DNA from: Cherax quadricarinatus | Taxonomy: Eukaryota > Arthropoda > Malacostraca > Decapoda > Parastacidae | Length of the DNA: 64,000 nt | Reading direction: 5' to 3' | NCBI RefSeq assembly: GCF_038502225.1 | Contig: NW_027195260.1 | Span: 124,001-188,000, forward strand | Part shown: positions 1 to 8,984 of the stretch, piece after piece | How positions within the stretch are numbered: the first letter of the stretch is position 1 | How the letters are laid out: every line of letters starts with the position of its first letter | Notes under the pieces: generated by a model | What the model was told of the DNA's origin: nothing | What the model saw: only the letters and a program-made list of their open reading frames with translations | The model's database searches: none | Made by a program: the position numbers and the translations under genes

Positions 1-150
1 ATACTCGAACCTATGAACCTTGGAACAAGGTACGCAGTGCTTTACCAATCTACCCACACTGGACCAATACCTTGGAGTCCAGCTTGCACTAGACTGATCC
101 AAGGCAGCCAGCTCTCAGGGAGAAGGCTTACAGCTTTTCATCTCATCCCC

Positions 151-547
151 TGCCTGTATCTGTCTGCCTATATATCTGTGTATCTCTGTGTGTCTGTTTA
201 TCTGTCTACCTGTGTGTCTGTCTTTCTGTCTACCTGTGTGTATGTCTACCTGTGTGTCTGTCTTTCTGTCTACCTGTGTGTCTGTCTTTCTGTCTACCTG
301 TGTGTCTGTCTTTATGTCTACCCGTGTGTCTTTGTCTACCTGTGTCTGTCTACCTTTGTGTGTCTTTCTGTTTACCTGTGTGTCTGTCTACTTGTGTGTG
401 TCTTTCTGTCTACCTGTGTGTCTGTCTACCTGTGTGCCTGTCTACCTGTGTGTCTGTCTACCAGTGTGCCTGTCTACCTGTATCTGTCTAACTGAGTGTC
501 TGTCTGTCTACCTGTGTCTGTCTTTCTGTCTGTTTGTCTGTCTCAGA
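151..547. repeat. TCTG/TACCTGTG-type microsatellite
   Basis: A pyrimidine-rich degenerate tandem repeat built from TCTGTCTACCTGTGTG-like units of about 12-20 bases. It is open in several frames at once, giving Cys/Leu/Val/Tyr-rich shadow ORFs of no coding value. Confidence 0.9.
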
Positions 548-1060
548 GCCACTCATTAAGAGTGTAATTGGTCTTGAAGATGCCATATTAATAATGATAA
601 TAACACAATAATAATCACTGAGGTGCATTAATGTGTATAAAACGTTGATATAGACATTTTGCTTAATCCATCTATGATTTCTTTTTCAAAATTATATAAT
701 AAACATGCTACATAACATATAAACATATAAATTAACAAACATGAGATGTTTTTCTGGTCGGCTTGACAAGAGTGAACAGGAATCATTCATGTCCGGGCTG
801 GTAACAACAACAACAACAACGTTTGTTTACATAACTCGCCAACCTTCTACACACTCATTCGTTTATTTATTTAATCTTGTTTACTCACCTCTCGTTCTAC
901 ATTAAGACTACAGATATTTTAAGGTAAGTAATGAGTGGACACGATTATTATATTATAGTTTAATAATAATAATATTATTAATATTAGTACATATGTATTA
1001 TTGTAATAATAATAACTATTATTAATATTATTATTAATTTAGGGCACTGGAGCACAGATC
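548..1060. other. AT-rich spacer, no gene seen
   Basis: AT-rich sequence with short ATT/AAT runs (about 950-1040) and a short CAA run near 808. The end (about 1040-1060) matches the dispersed element that recurs at 51230 and 57200 (ACTGGAGCACAGATCC core). Nothing else recognised. Confidence 0.5.
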
Positions 1061-1177
1061 CACTGTATAGCACTTTGTCTGGATTATTTGGGTTATCCTA
1101 GGTAATTTATACTATGTATGATAACTTTACTTACATGTACCTGTGAGAGAGAGAGAGATAGATACAGAGAGAGAGAC

Positions 1178-1224
<47 letters not shown>

Positions 1225-1310
1225 GAGAGAGAGTGAGAGAGAGAGCCACATTCAATCAGCCAATCACCCACCCGGCCTCTCACCCACCCACCCGGCCAGC
1301 CAGCCAGCTA
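1061..1310 (+). repeat. Dispersed repeat end followed by (GA)n and CCAG-rich tract
   Basis: 1061-1142 matches the outer end of a dispersed family that also occurs inverted at 6735-6815 and direct at 29030-29100 (shared core GGGTTATCCTAGGTAATTTA). It runs straight into a (GA)n microsatellite (about 1143-1243) and then CCAGCCAGC-like repeats, the same order as at 29.1-29.36 kb. The adjoining simple repeats therefore seem to belong to the element. Confidence 0.6.
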
Positions 1311-1422
1311 TGTATTACACATGTTCCAGAGTTGTTTCTCTTTACTTAGGGTATAGGTTATACTACATTCTGGCAGGATGACACTACCAGTGGTATTCTC
1401 CCTTTCCACTGTGTCGACAATA

Positions 1423-1855
1423 CAGTGGACCCTCAACCAGCGAGGGCATCGATTAACGATAAATCTGACTAGCGATACATTTTAATGCAAAAATTTTGCC
1501 TCGACTAGCACTTAAAAACCCGACCAGCACTATTCGTTCCGTACGCGACGCATCCACTTTGGCCTGAGCGCGCCTCACTTGTCCTATGGGTGCCAGTGTT
1601 TACAAGCCAGCCACTGCGGTCGCTTCCAAACATACAACTGGAATATTTCATATTATCACAGCCTTTGTAGTGATTGCACCTGCAAAATAAGTCACCATGG
1701 GCCCCAAGAAAGCTTCTAGTGCCAACCCTACAGCAAAAAGGGTGAGAATTACTATGGAGATGAAGAAAGAGATCATTGCTAAGTATAAAAGTGGAGTGCA
1801 TGTCTCTGAGCTGGTCAGGTTGTATAATAAACCCCAATCAACCATCGCTTCTTAA
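1423..1855 (+). mobile_element. Tigger/pogo DNA transposon, 5' fragment
   Basis: Starts with TA then CAGTGGACCCTC, the Tigger-type terminal repeat. The transposase start ATG is at 1697 (begins MGPKKASSANP) and runs about 50 codons through the N-terminal helix-turn-helix (EMKKEIIAKYKSGV, ELVRLYNKPQSTIAS) before it breaks off at about 1853. The same start is seen at 3250, 3998, 14350-15408 (minus) and 49.9 kb (minus). No catalytic domain or right terminal repeat remains here. Confidence 0.8.
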
Positions 1856-2164
1856 AATAATGATTCCTAACTAGTCACAAGTTTGCCTGTGATACTCCAA
1901 TATAGAAACTATGTATTGTGCCAAAACAAAAGCATTCACATTGCTAAACTCACAAACAAGTATTTAGTCAACTTACTCCACGATTTGTAATAATTTAGGG
2001 TTAAGAATTAATCTAAGTTTGCCCAAAATGCCTAACCTTGCTAGATGTTCTAGTGACCCCCTCTGTAATTAGTATTGTATTACATGTAAACTACACAATA
2101 ACTAAAATCTGTAAGCCCCGCATTGTAATCCTTATAGAGAATAAACTTTGATTTGATTTGATTT
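1856..2164 (+). mobile_element. LINE 3' end (CR1/jockey-like family)
   Basis: Non-coding. Shares TAAGTTTGCCCAAAATGCCTA-type sequence with the 3' ends at 22200-22395 and 51470-51620, and ends in a short tandem tail (TTTGATTTGAT)n. It abuts the broken Tigger fragment exactly, which suggests that a 5'-truncated LINE insertion cut the transposon. Confidence 0.6.
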
Positions 2165-2872
2165 GGTTTGAATAAAAATTCATTATGTGAATAAAAAATC
2201 AAAATGGAATTCATTTGTAAAGACTCAAAACATAACTAATGAACAAAGGAAATGTTAGTTTAGTGCCAGGAATACCTACATTGTTTATTCTGGACCCTAT
2301 TTTGAAACTGGAATACAGTGGACCCTCACCTAACGAACGCATCGCGTAACGTTAAATTTCCCTAACGATGCATTTTAACGCTAACTTTTGCCTCGGCTAA
2401 CGCTAAAAAACTCGCCTAACGATATTCGTTCTCAGATACCAATTAATATCATTAGGTGAGGGTCCACTGTATTTTGAATTTTGTGTTGAATTGGCCAAAT
2501 TACCATTTTCCGATCACTTTATTTTATAGTTGAAACAGTTCACTTGGCGATTTCTTGTGCTCAATATACAGAATAGAAGTAATACGAGTGAAATAGCTAA
2601 GAATCTGGTTGACTGGAATAAAGTAATTGGCCTAAAATGGGAGTCAAAGTCGGCAAAATCGCCAATCCATAAATATCACCGACACATCGAAATTTGCGAG
2701 AGCATAATTTTGTCAATTTTCCATCAAATCTCATACTTTCTCTTTTATTACCTTCAGAAAAAGATTCTCTACCATTTCATAAGAAAAAATAACAAAGAAT
2801 TTTTTTTTTTAAATTCTTGGACCCTGGTGCACACTTTGAAACTTGGTCTCTGGACCCTGAAAGGGTCAACAT
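2165..2872 (-). mobile_element. piggyBac-type MITE, partial, inverted
   Basis: Reverse-complement match to the 18767-19800 MITE: 2811-2872 mirrors 18770-18830, including the terminal CCCTTTCAGGGTCC. Internal landmarks shared with all copies are CATTGTTTATTCTGGACCCTATTTTG and GCCAAATT. It is interrupted by the small Tigger MITE at 2316-2469. The far end and its TTAA are not preserved. Confidence 0.75.
2316..2469. mobile_element. 154-bp Tigger-derived MITE with perfect 18-bp TIRs
   Basis: Flanked by TA on both sides (2314-2315, 2470-2471). Both ends read CAGTGGACCCTCACCTAA inward, 18 of 18 identical. Length 154 bp, no coding capacity. It is inserted in the piggyBac-type MITE, whose sequence resumes on the other side. 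It would be mobilised by a Tigger transposase such as the one at 13.3-15.7 kb (inference). Confidence 0.92.
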
Positions 2873-3003
2873 ACAGCCTCTCCTCACTTAGCAATTTACT
2901 CATTTACCAATGACACAGATATAAGACGGGCTCTCTGACCAGTATGTGTACATAATGAATATTAGAGCTGATTTCCTCCATTCTGTTTATTACAGTATAG
3001 ATA
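2873..3003. other. Spacer, nothing recognised
   Basis: About 130 bp between the MITE end and the next Tigger terminus. No ORF or repeat recognised. Confidence 0.4.
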
Positions 3004-3556
3004 CAGTGGACCCTCAACGAACAAAGGCATCAAACGATAAAATCAACTAGCGAAGAGTTTTAGTGTAAAAATTTTGGCCCAACCAACAATGAAAAACTTG
3101 ACTAATATCACTCGTCCCTAATGCATCTGTCTCAGCTAAGCTAGTGTACCATTGTTTACAAGCCAGAGCGGACAGTTTGCATGCATACATCCAATAAATT
3201 TTGTATTATTCCATTGTTTTTAGTGCTTGTAACTGCTGAATAAGACACGATGGGCCCAAAGAAAGCTTCTAGTGCCAACCCTGTGGTAAAATGGGTGAGA
3301 AATACTATCAAAATACTATCGTACCACGGTCAGCTGCTGCTGCACCACCGTCAGTTGTTGCTGCACCACCGTCAGCTGTTGCTGCACCACGGTCATCTGC
3401 TGCTGCATCTGTGTGATGGTCAGCTGCTGCTGCTGCACCACTGTCAACTGTACCACTCAAAGATGTGGAGAAACTGTTGTTGGTGTGGCTTAACGAGAAA
3501 CAATTACCAAGAAACAATTAACCACAGATACGTATTTCTGTGCTTATAGTCAAATG
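3004..3556 (+). mobile_element. Tigger 5' fragment with in-frame CTG/CAG repeat
   Basis: TA (3002-3003) then CAGTGGACCCTCAACGAAC. The transposase ATG is at 3250 (MGPKKASSANPVVKWVRN...). After about 20 codons the frame enters an imperfect CAGCTGCTGCTGCACCACCGT repeat (about 3330-3450). A stretch corresponding to the KDVEKLLLVWL segment of the transposase resumes at about 3460 in another frame. No catalytic domain. The copy at 48.8-50.2 kb carries a similar repeat at about the same place. Confidence 0.75.
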
Positions 3557-3603
3557 GGTGAGTGAGTGAATGTAAGTGTGAACCACCAGGTGGTTTTTAT
3601 GTA

Positions 3604-3727
3604 GTTAGTTGACGGGGTGTATCAGGGAGATAAGATGTTTTCTAATGGTAGTTTTGAAGGTGATGAATGTGTCTGCAGTTCTAGAGTTTTCAGATAGGGT
3701 GTTCCAGATTTTAGGGCCTTTGGCATA
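3604..3727 (-). pseudogene. LINE ORF2 C-terminal fragment
   Basis: The minus strand encodes a peptide reading AKGPKIWNTLSENSRTADTF then ITFKTTIRKHLISLI. This is the conserved C-terminus of CR1/jockey-group reverse transcriptases (GPKIWN...F...). It is cut at 3727 by the TIR of the next Tigger element. Confidence 0.7.
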
Positions 3728-4623
3728 CAGTGGACCCCTGACATTCGATGGCATCGACATTCGATAAATCCAACATTCGATGCATTTTAACGCAAAAATT
3801 TCACCTCGACATTCGATGGAAAACCCGACATTCGATACGATTCGTACGAGACGTGTCCATGTGTGGCCTGAACTGCACCATGTGTGCCAGTGTTTACAAG
3901 CCAGCCAGTGTGTGCTCATCTAAGGATACATTTGGTACATTCCATATTATCCATATTGTCACGGTTTTTGGTGCTTGTTTCTGCAAAATAAGTAAGCATG
4001 GGCCCCAAGAAAGCTTCTAGTGCCAACCCTTCGAGAAAAAAGGTGCTAATGACTATTGAAATGAAGAGATAATTGCAAAGTACGAAAGTGGAGTGCGTGT
4101 GTCGGAGTGCATGATGATTTGGTAAAGAAATTGCCTGCAACTAGTGGTGATGTGAGTGAATTTAAGGCCAGCAAAGGTTGGTTTGAAAGATTTAAGAATC
4201 GTAGTGGCATACACTGTGTGGTAAGGCATGGTGAGGCTGCCAGTTCAAGTCCTAATGGAAGGGGATTCCCCTTCTTAACACTGACACCATCCACACTCTC
4301 CCCTCCTCCCATCCCATCAATCATCACCAGATCTTCATTAACCTGTAAACGTTCCAAGAAGATCTATGTTCACATGTGTTGTGCTACAAAAGTACATCTA
4401 CATTTTTTTTTACATATTTTCAAATATAACAACAAAAAAAAGTAGATCAAAGTTTTTTTACACATTTTCTAATGTAAAAAAAACAAAAAGAAGATCTACT
4501 TTTTTTACATACTTTCAAATGTTGAAAAAACGTATATATACCTTTGGACCGTTTACGGGTTAAAGGTAAGTGTCAATTATTCTATTGTTATTAGTCTATT
4601 GTTATTGTAATTATTCTATTACA
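3728..4623 (+). mobile_element. Tigger element, internally deleted, carrying a TTAA MITE
   Basis: TA (3726-3727) then CAGTGGACCCCTGACATTCG. The transposase ATG is at 3998 (MGPKKASSANP); the frame is lost after about 25 codons. At 4105-4240 a deleted ORF resumes with the CENP-B-type HTH segment (EFKASKGWFERFKNRSGIH). It then jumps to 3' untranslated sequence also seen at 61600 (CCCATCCC..TCAATCATCACCA). A 226-bp MITE is inserted at 4338-4563. No intact transposase. Confidence 0.75.
4338..4563. mobile_element. 226-bp TTAA MITE with internal tandem units
   Basis: TTAA at both edges (4338-4341, 4560-4563). Ends read CCTGTAAACGTTCC and, inverted, CCCGTAAACGGTCC. The inside has three imperfect units of about 50-60 bp (GTAGATC..TTTTTTTACA..TTTCAAAT). 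TTAA duplication indicates piggyBac-superfamily mobilisation. A truncated end of the same family lies at 26988-27015. Confidence 0.8.
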
Positions 4624-5279
4624 TTAACCCTTTGACTGTCGAAAGGCCCAATCCTGAAGTGTCTCCTGGTGTTGCAAAATATTTGAAAAAAAAAATTATT
4701 TTTTCTTATGAAAATGTTAAGATTATTTTTCTGATTGTTTTAGTCCAAAAAAAAAAATTCCCATCAGTACTTACCCAGATATAGAGGCATGAAGTTTGCA
4801 GAAAATGAGCCGCATATGGCAACAGCGGTGACTGCCGCTCACTCGGTAAACTTTGGTTTACTTGTATTTGAAGGTTTGTTGTTTTTTCATTTTTTTTATT
4901 TTTTCACATAACTTATGTGGCCTGTGAGGCCAAAGTAAGGGGCAATGTACATATATACACTCGTTGTATACAACACAATAAGCACACAAGCATAATTATC
5001 AATATATTGTTTACAAAACTTGTTTACAAAAACAAACAATATAAAAAAATGTTTATTAATTTTGTTCTATAACATATATACCAATATACAGTCACCGAAC
5101 ATATTCCTAGAAGTTCTGCAGCTCTTTGAAACATGGTGTCATACACAATGGTGTTTTACACTCCTCACACATAAAACCAGTGTGTGTGCATTTTTGTGGC
5201 CTTTTTTTTTTATGTGCAAAGACAAAACACCTTGTCTGAGCAGTTTTCTTCAAAGTATTAACAGGCAGTTGTGTTATGT

Positions 5280-5280
<1 letters not shown>
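4624..5280 (-). pseudogene. piggyBac transposase 3' end with cysteine-rich domain
   Basis: Outer end is TTAA + CCCTTTGACTGTC (4624-). On the minus strand about 5109-5250 encode the end of a transposase containing HTGFMCEECKTPLCMTPCFK and then a stop. This is the piggyBac C-terminal cysteine-rich, zinc-binding domain that recognises the terminal repeat. 3' UTR sequence matches 46.9-47.4 kb on the opposite strand. The DDD catalytic core is absent: the element is cut off at 5281 by a 36-nt T run. Confidence 0.85.
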
Positions 5281-5319
<39 letters not shown>

Positions 5320-5660
5320 AACTGGCCGATTCCCACCAAGGCAGGGTGGCCCTAAAAAGAGAAACTTTCACCATCATTCACTCCATCACTGTCTTGCCAG
5401 AAGGGTGCTTTACACTACAGTTTTTAAACTGCAACATTAACACCCCTCCTTCAGAGTGCAGGCACTGTACTTCCCATCTCCAGGACTCAAGTCCGGCCTG
5501 CCGGTTTCCCTGAACCCCTTCATAAATGTTACTTTGCTCACACTCCAACAGCACGTCAAGTATTAAAAACCATTTGTCTCCATTCGCTCCTATCAAACAC
5601 GCTCACGCATGCCTGCTGGAAGTCCAAGCCCCTCGCACACAAAACCTCCTTTACCCCCTC
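5281..5660 (-). mobile_element. Poly(A/T) tract and RTE-type LINE 3' end
   Basis: A run of about 36 T, then the 3' terminus of the RTE family (CCGATTCCCACCAAGGCAGG) on the minus strand. It is nearly identical to 8985-9350 and closely related to 25060-25345 and 47745-48060. Minus-strand ORFs here (for example 5378-5596) are the untranslated 3' region, not a gene. 5'-truncated copy. Confidence 0.75.
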
Positions 5661-6010
5661 TCTCCACTCTCAGATACTCCAGATTTAATCCCATTTATTT
5701 CCCCCCACTGAAACTCCCCTACCCCCTTCAGCTTTGTTTCGCTTAGGGCCAGGACATCCAACTTCTTTTCATTCATAACATCAGCAATCATCTGTTTCTT
5801 GTCATCCGCACTACATCCACGCACATTTAAGCATCCCAGTTTTATAAAGTTTTTCTTCTTCTCTTTTTTTGTAAATGTCTACAGGAGAAGGGGTTACTAG
5901 CCCATTGCTCCCGGCATTTTAGTCGCCTCATACGACACGCATGGCTTACGGAGGAAAGATTCTTTTCCACTTCCCCATGGACAATAGAAGAAATAAAGAA
6001 GAACAAGAGC
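5661..6010. repeat. Dispersed repeat, probable retroelement 3' region
   Basis: Contains GGGTTACTAGCCCATTGCTC and CGCATGGCTTACGGAGGAAA, which I remember as highly repeated in decapod genomes. No ORF. It joins the truncated RTE end without a clear boundary. Confidence 0.45.
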
Positions 6011-6734
6011 TATTTAGGAAAAGGAGAAAAACCTAGATGCATGTATATATATATGCATGTGCGTGTCTGTGAAGTGTGACCAAAGTGTAAGTAGGAGTAG
6101 AAAGATATCCCTGTTATCTAGCGTGTTTATGAGACAGAAAAAGAAACCAGCAATCCTGCCATCATGCAAAACAGTTACAGGTTTCTGTTTCACAGTCATC
6201 TGGCAGGACGGTAGTACGTACTTACCTGGGTGGTTGCTGTCTACCAACCTACTACCTACTAACCTACTACTACTGTTATGTAGTTATCCTAGGTAAATGG
6301 TCATGAGTCATCATTCCTTCCTGCATTCCTTTCCTGCATTCCTTTCCTACCTTCCTTCCTACATTCCTTCATCTTTCGTTTCTTTTTTCCTTCCTTTGAT
6401 CTCGTCCTTCCTTCATTCCTGTCTTCCCTTCTTGCTTCTGGTTTCTATAATATATGTACACATATATAGTCACTAGATACTTTCATATAACTGCCATTAT
6501 CTCCATTCAGCAAGCTTGTCTTGTGTGCGAGTGTGTGGCTTATAATTGTTTTGAGTCAGGAGTCGGCAGCTGTCAAAATGACATATTGTCTCATTACTCA
6601 CTCCCCCTACCACCTGTGAAAACAATGGGGTCAGATGCTGCTTCTCCTCCATTCTTTCTAATTATCTTTCTCTCTCATTCTATCTCTTTCAATCTGTCTC
6701 TCTCTTTCTCTCTGTCTGTCTATTTCTGTATCAC
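6011..6734. other. Non-coding, TTCC-rich microsatellite
   Basis: Short TA-rich and CTTCC-rich simple sequence (TTCC units about 6300-6440, TCTC/TCTG units about 6660-6725). The ORFs here are short and lack recognisable domains. Confidence 0.5.
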
Positions 6735-7312
6735 AGGTACACATAAATACAAGTATATATAGTGTAAATTACCTAGGATAACCCAAAAAATCCAGACAAA
6801 GTGCTATACTCTGCTTGAAGATGTGAGTAAAGGTGATGATGACACAGTCTTGTGGCTCTCTCTGAGACAGAGCTAGATAGATAGACAGGGAGCTTGGCAG
6901 ACAGACAAATAGACAGACAGAAATGTTAGTGTACCAGCAAAAACAAAGAGAGGAGGATGGTCATCTAATCTTTTCTTATCAGCTGCCCCCTCTCACCACC
7001 CTCGTTTACGCTCATCAAACGTCAGCTCTTATCAGATGTTATCTCCCCTTATCTTGTCACTGTCATGGGGTGAAATGTTTTTCATGCCTCATGGGTACAT
7101 ATTATTAATATTACGTATTCTTCTTCTTCTTCTTCCTCTTCTTCTTTCTTCTTCTTCTTCTTCTTCTTCTTCTTCTTCTTCTTCTTCTTCTTCTTCTTCT
7201 TCTTCTTCTTCTTCTTCTTCTTCTTCTTCTTCTTCATCTTCTTTGTCTTCTTCTTCTTCCTTCCTTCCTTCCTTCCTTCCTTCTTCTTCTTCTTCTTCTT
7301 CTTCTAGTCTTT
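6735..7312 (-). repeat. Dispersed repeat with attached (CTT)n tract
   Basis: 6735-7100 is an inverted copy of 28740-29105: same order of the CCTAGGATAACCC core, TGTGGCTCTCTCTGAGACAG, GACA-type repeat and the TCAGCTCTTATCAGATG block. It is followed by a (CTT)n/(TTCC)n tract (about 7112-7312), as the other copy is followed by (GAGGAA)n. Both copies thus carry a polypurine/polypyrimidine tract at the same end. Confidence 0.7.
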
Positions 7313-7517
7313 CCTGTTCCTTTTCCTCCTCTCGAGCTAGTCTTTCTTGTTCTTCCCATTTGACTAAAGCTAGTCTTTCCTGTTCCTCTTTCTTTTCAGT
7401 AGCCATTTTAGCAGTAATATAACTATCAAGGTTCTGTCTGGTAAATCCCATTTCCTTTCCAGCTCTCAACCAGAAATCTAAGGAATCCATCTTATAAAAA
7501 GAAATATTACGCACCAA
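7313..7517 (-). pseudogene. Possible LTR-retrotransposon gag N-terminal fragment
   Basis: A minus-strand ORF (7517 down to 7089) begins with SLDFWLRAGKEMGFTRQNLD, then a charged coiled-coil-like stretch (KKEEQERLALVKWEEQERLA). It then dissolves into poly-Glu from the (CTT)n repeat below 7312. The leading pattern resembles arthropod Gypsy/BEL gag N-termini (hydrophobic helix, then QERLAREREEK-type helix). No capsid, protease or LTR found, so the assignment is weak. Confidence 0.35.
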
Positions 7518-8220
7518 ACTTGACTTGTCTAAGCTAATAAACTAACAGGAACGTCTGTTACAAAAGAGGGACACAGTCTGCACACTTTAAACTTCCCAAA
7601 GAAGAAAATTAGCTAAGTTTTTCTCCCAGGAAGAACACACTTGTGGGCTCAATAGCCTTCACTAAGCTAAATATTCACAGTTCACACAGGAGGGGTTATT
7701 ATCAAAGTTCCCCAGGTCCAACAAATAGGCAAGCTTCTAAACCGAACCCTAGTACCAAACAGCAATAAGTCAACCAGACTACCAGTAATGACTTGACACC
7801 TCAACTAACTCACCCTTTTCCATCTTAAATGTTATACAGGTCCACCATCACAAATCCGGCAATCAGTTATTCAGTTCCTTCAGTTATTCGGCACTAATTT
7901 TGGCTAGCATAATTTCAAATTTCCAGGGTCGCCACATCAACCTGCTGGTACTGTTTGGTGGCGCTACTTGCTGCATAAGTCATTCTAATTTCTTTTTCTC
8001 CATTTGTTGTTTTAACCTGCTTACTTTTAGCCCTAGCCATGATTCCAATGAATAAATGAAATGCTTCTCATTATGTAAAGCACCTACACAGTACATTATC
8101 CATTAAAGATAAGGTGGCTTTGAAGCCACTGTCGGTTGCCATGAGCTCAGTCTCATGAAGCAGGAGAATATGCTTTATTATTACACTAATATCAACACTA
8201 CAGGTTATTTGCCTATCACA
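7518..8220. other. Non-coding stretch with a Tigger-like 24-bp terminal repeat
   Basis: At 7835-7836 a TA is followed by CAGGTCCACCATCACAAATC (24-bp unit to 7860). An inverted partner lies at 12335-12358 followed by TA (22 of 24 identical). Around 8040 the minus strand could start MARAKSKQVK..., but it runs only about 40 residues. Otherwise nothing recognised. Confidence 0.45.
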
Positions 8221-8575
8221 ATTGATCTAATATGACATAAGAAACAATATAAATAACATAAAACATGTTAAATACTCCAGAATGAATAATATTTGGCATA
8301 ACACCGAGCAGTTCGACAGAGTTATGAAAAGGATATGGTAAACAAATACCATTCTCCTATCCTTGTCTTGGTGGCTTATATTAGAGAAAATGGAGTATAG
8401 CACAGGGCTAACTATGATATACACTCGTACTCCACCATAAACATGAAACAAAAAAGTTCTTTTCTCTCTATAGATTATCACACATAGCAGCATATGTGTA
8501 GAGAACCTAGGATAACCCCAAAAAAGTCAACATGGCTTGCTTTTAGTACCTGGCTTAGGTTAGCCATATATGATT
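8221..8575. repeat. Dispersed non-coding repeat
   Basis: The start (TCTAATATGACATAA...TAGAATGAATAA) recurs at 50410-50480. The end (GAGAACCTAGGATAACCC...GTACCTGGCTTAGG) recurs at 11820-11895 and, degraded, at 35150-35200. It leads into the SINE that follows. The 88-codon minus ORF here has no domain signature. Confidence 0.5.
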
Positions 8576-8966
8576 TTTGGTAAATGTTTGATTCCCAGCC
8601 AGGGTAGAAACATTAGGCGTGTTTGAAGAATTGAGACACTTATGCAACACATGGGAATCTTTATTAAAGATTCCCATGTGTTGCATAAGTGTCTCAATTC
8701 TTCAACTTGTCGGTTTTCATAACCATTCATCACATTAGGCGTGTTTCTTTACACCTGTTGTCTATGTTTACCCATCAGTAAATTGATACCTGGGTGTTAG
8801 TCGACTAGTATGGGTGTTATCCTGGGACACTGACATAATTTTCTTGAAATACTCAGCATAACAAGTGCCTTTCTATACAGTAGTATGTCACTGATGTCAG
8901 CTAGGCCTGTATACCTTGTACATGTACGTGTAGTAAATAAAGATATTATTATTATTATTATTAATA
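8576..8966 (+). mobile_element. SINE with (ATT)n tail, interrupted
   Basis: Contains a B-box-like GATTCCCAGCC remnant, the ACACCTGTTGTC...CCTGGGTGTTAGTCGACT body shared with the 43.4-kb SINE, and a 3' end TACTTGTAGTAAATAAAG-like followed by (ATT)n at 8944-8965. A 107-bp insertion with a 15-bp target duplication interrupts it at 8625-8731. The tRNA head is mostly lost. Confidence 0.7.
8625..8731. mobile_element. Snap-back (5'-inverted) retroelement insertion
   Basis: Flanked by a perfect 15-bp duplication ACATTAGGCGTGTTT (8610-8624, 8732-8746). The insert begins with a perfect palindrome: 8623-8663 and 8665-8705 are reverse complements (41 bp arms, 1-nt spacer). About 26 bp of unique 3' sequence (ending CATAACCATTCATC) follows. 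It looks like a truncated retroelement 3' end whose 5' part was copied in inverted form during integration. Confidence 0.85.
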
Positions 8967-8984
8967 TTATTTTTTTATTTTATT

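Noticed and set aside
13..559. Long Cys/Leu/Val/Tyr-rich ORFs
   Set aside because: They are translations of the TCTG/TACC microsatellite, open in three frames at once.
7089..7312. Poly-Glu acidic protein
   Set aside because: The Glu/Lys/Arg run is only the reverse of the (CTT)n and (TTCC)n repeat.
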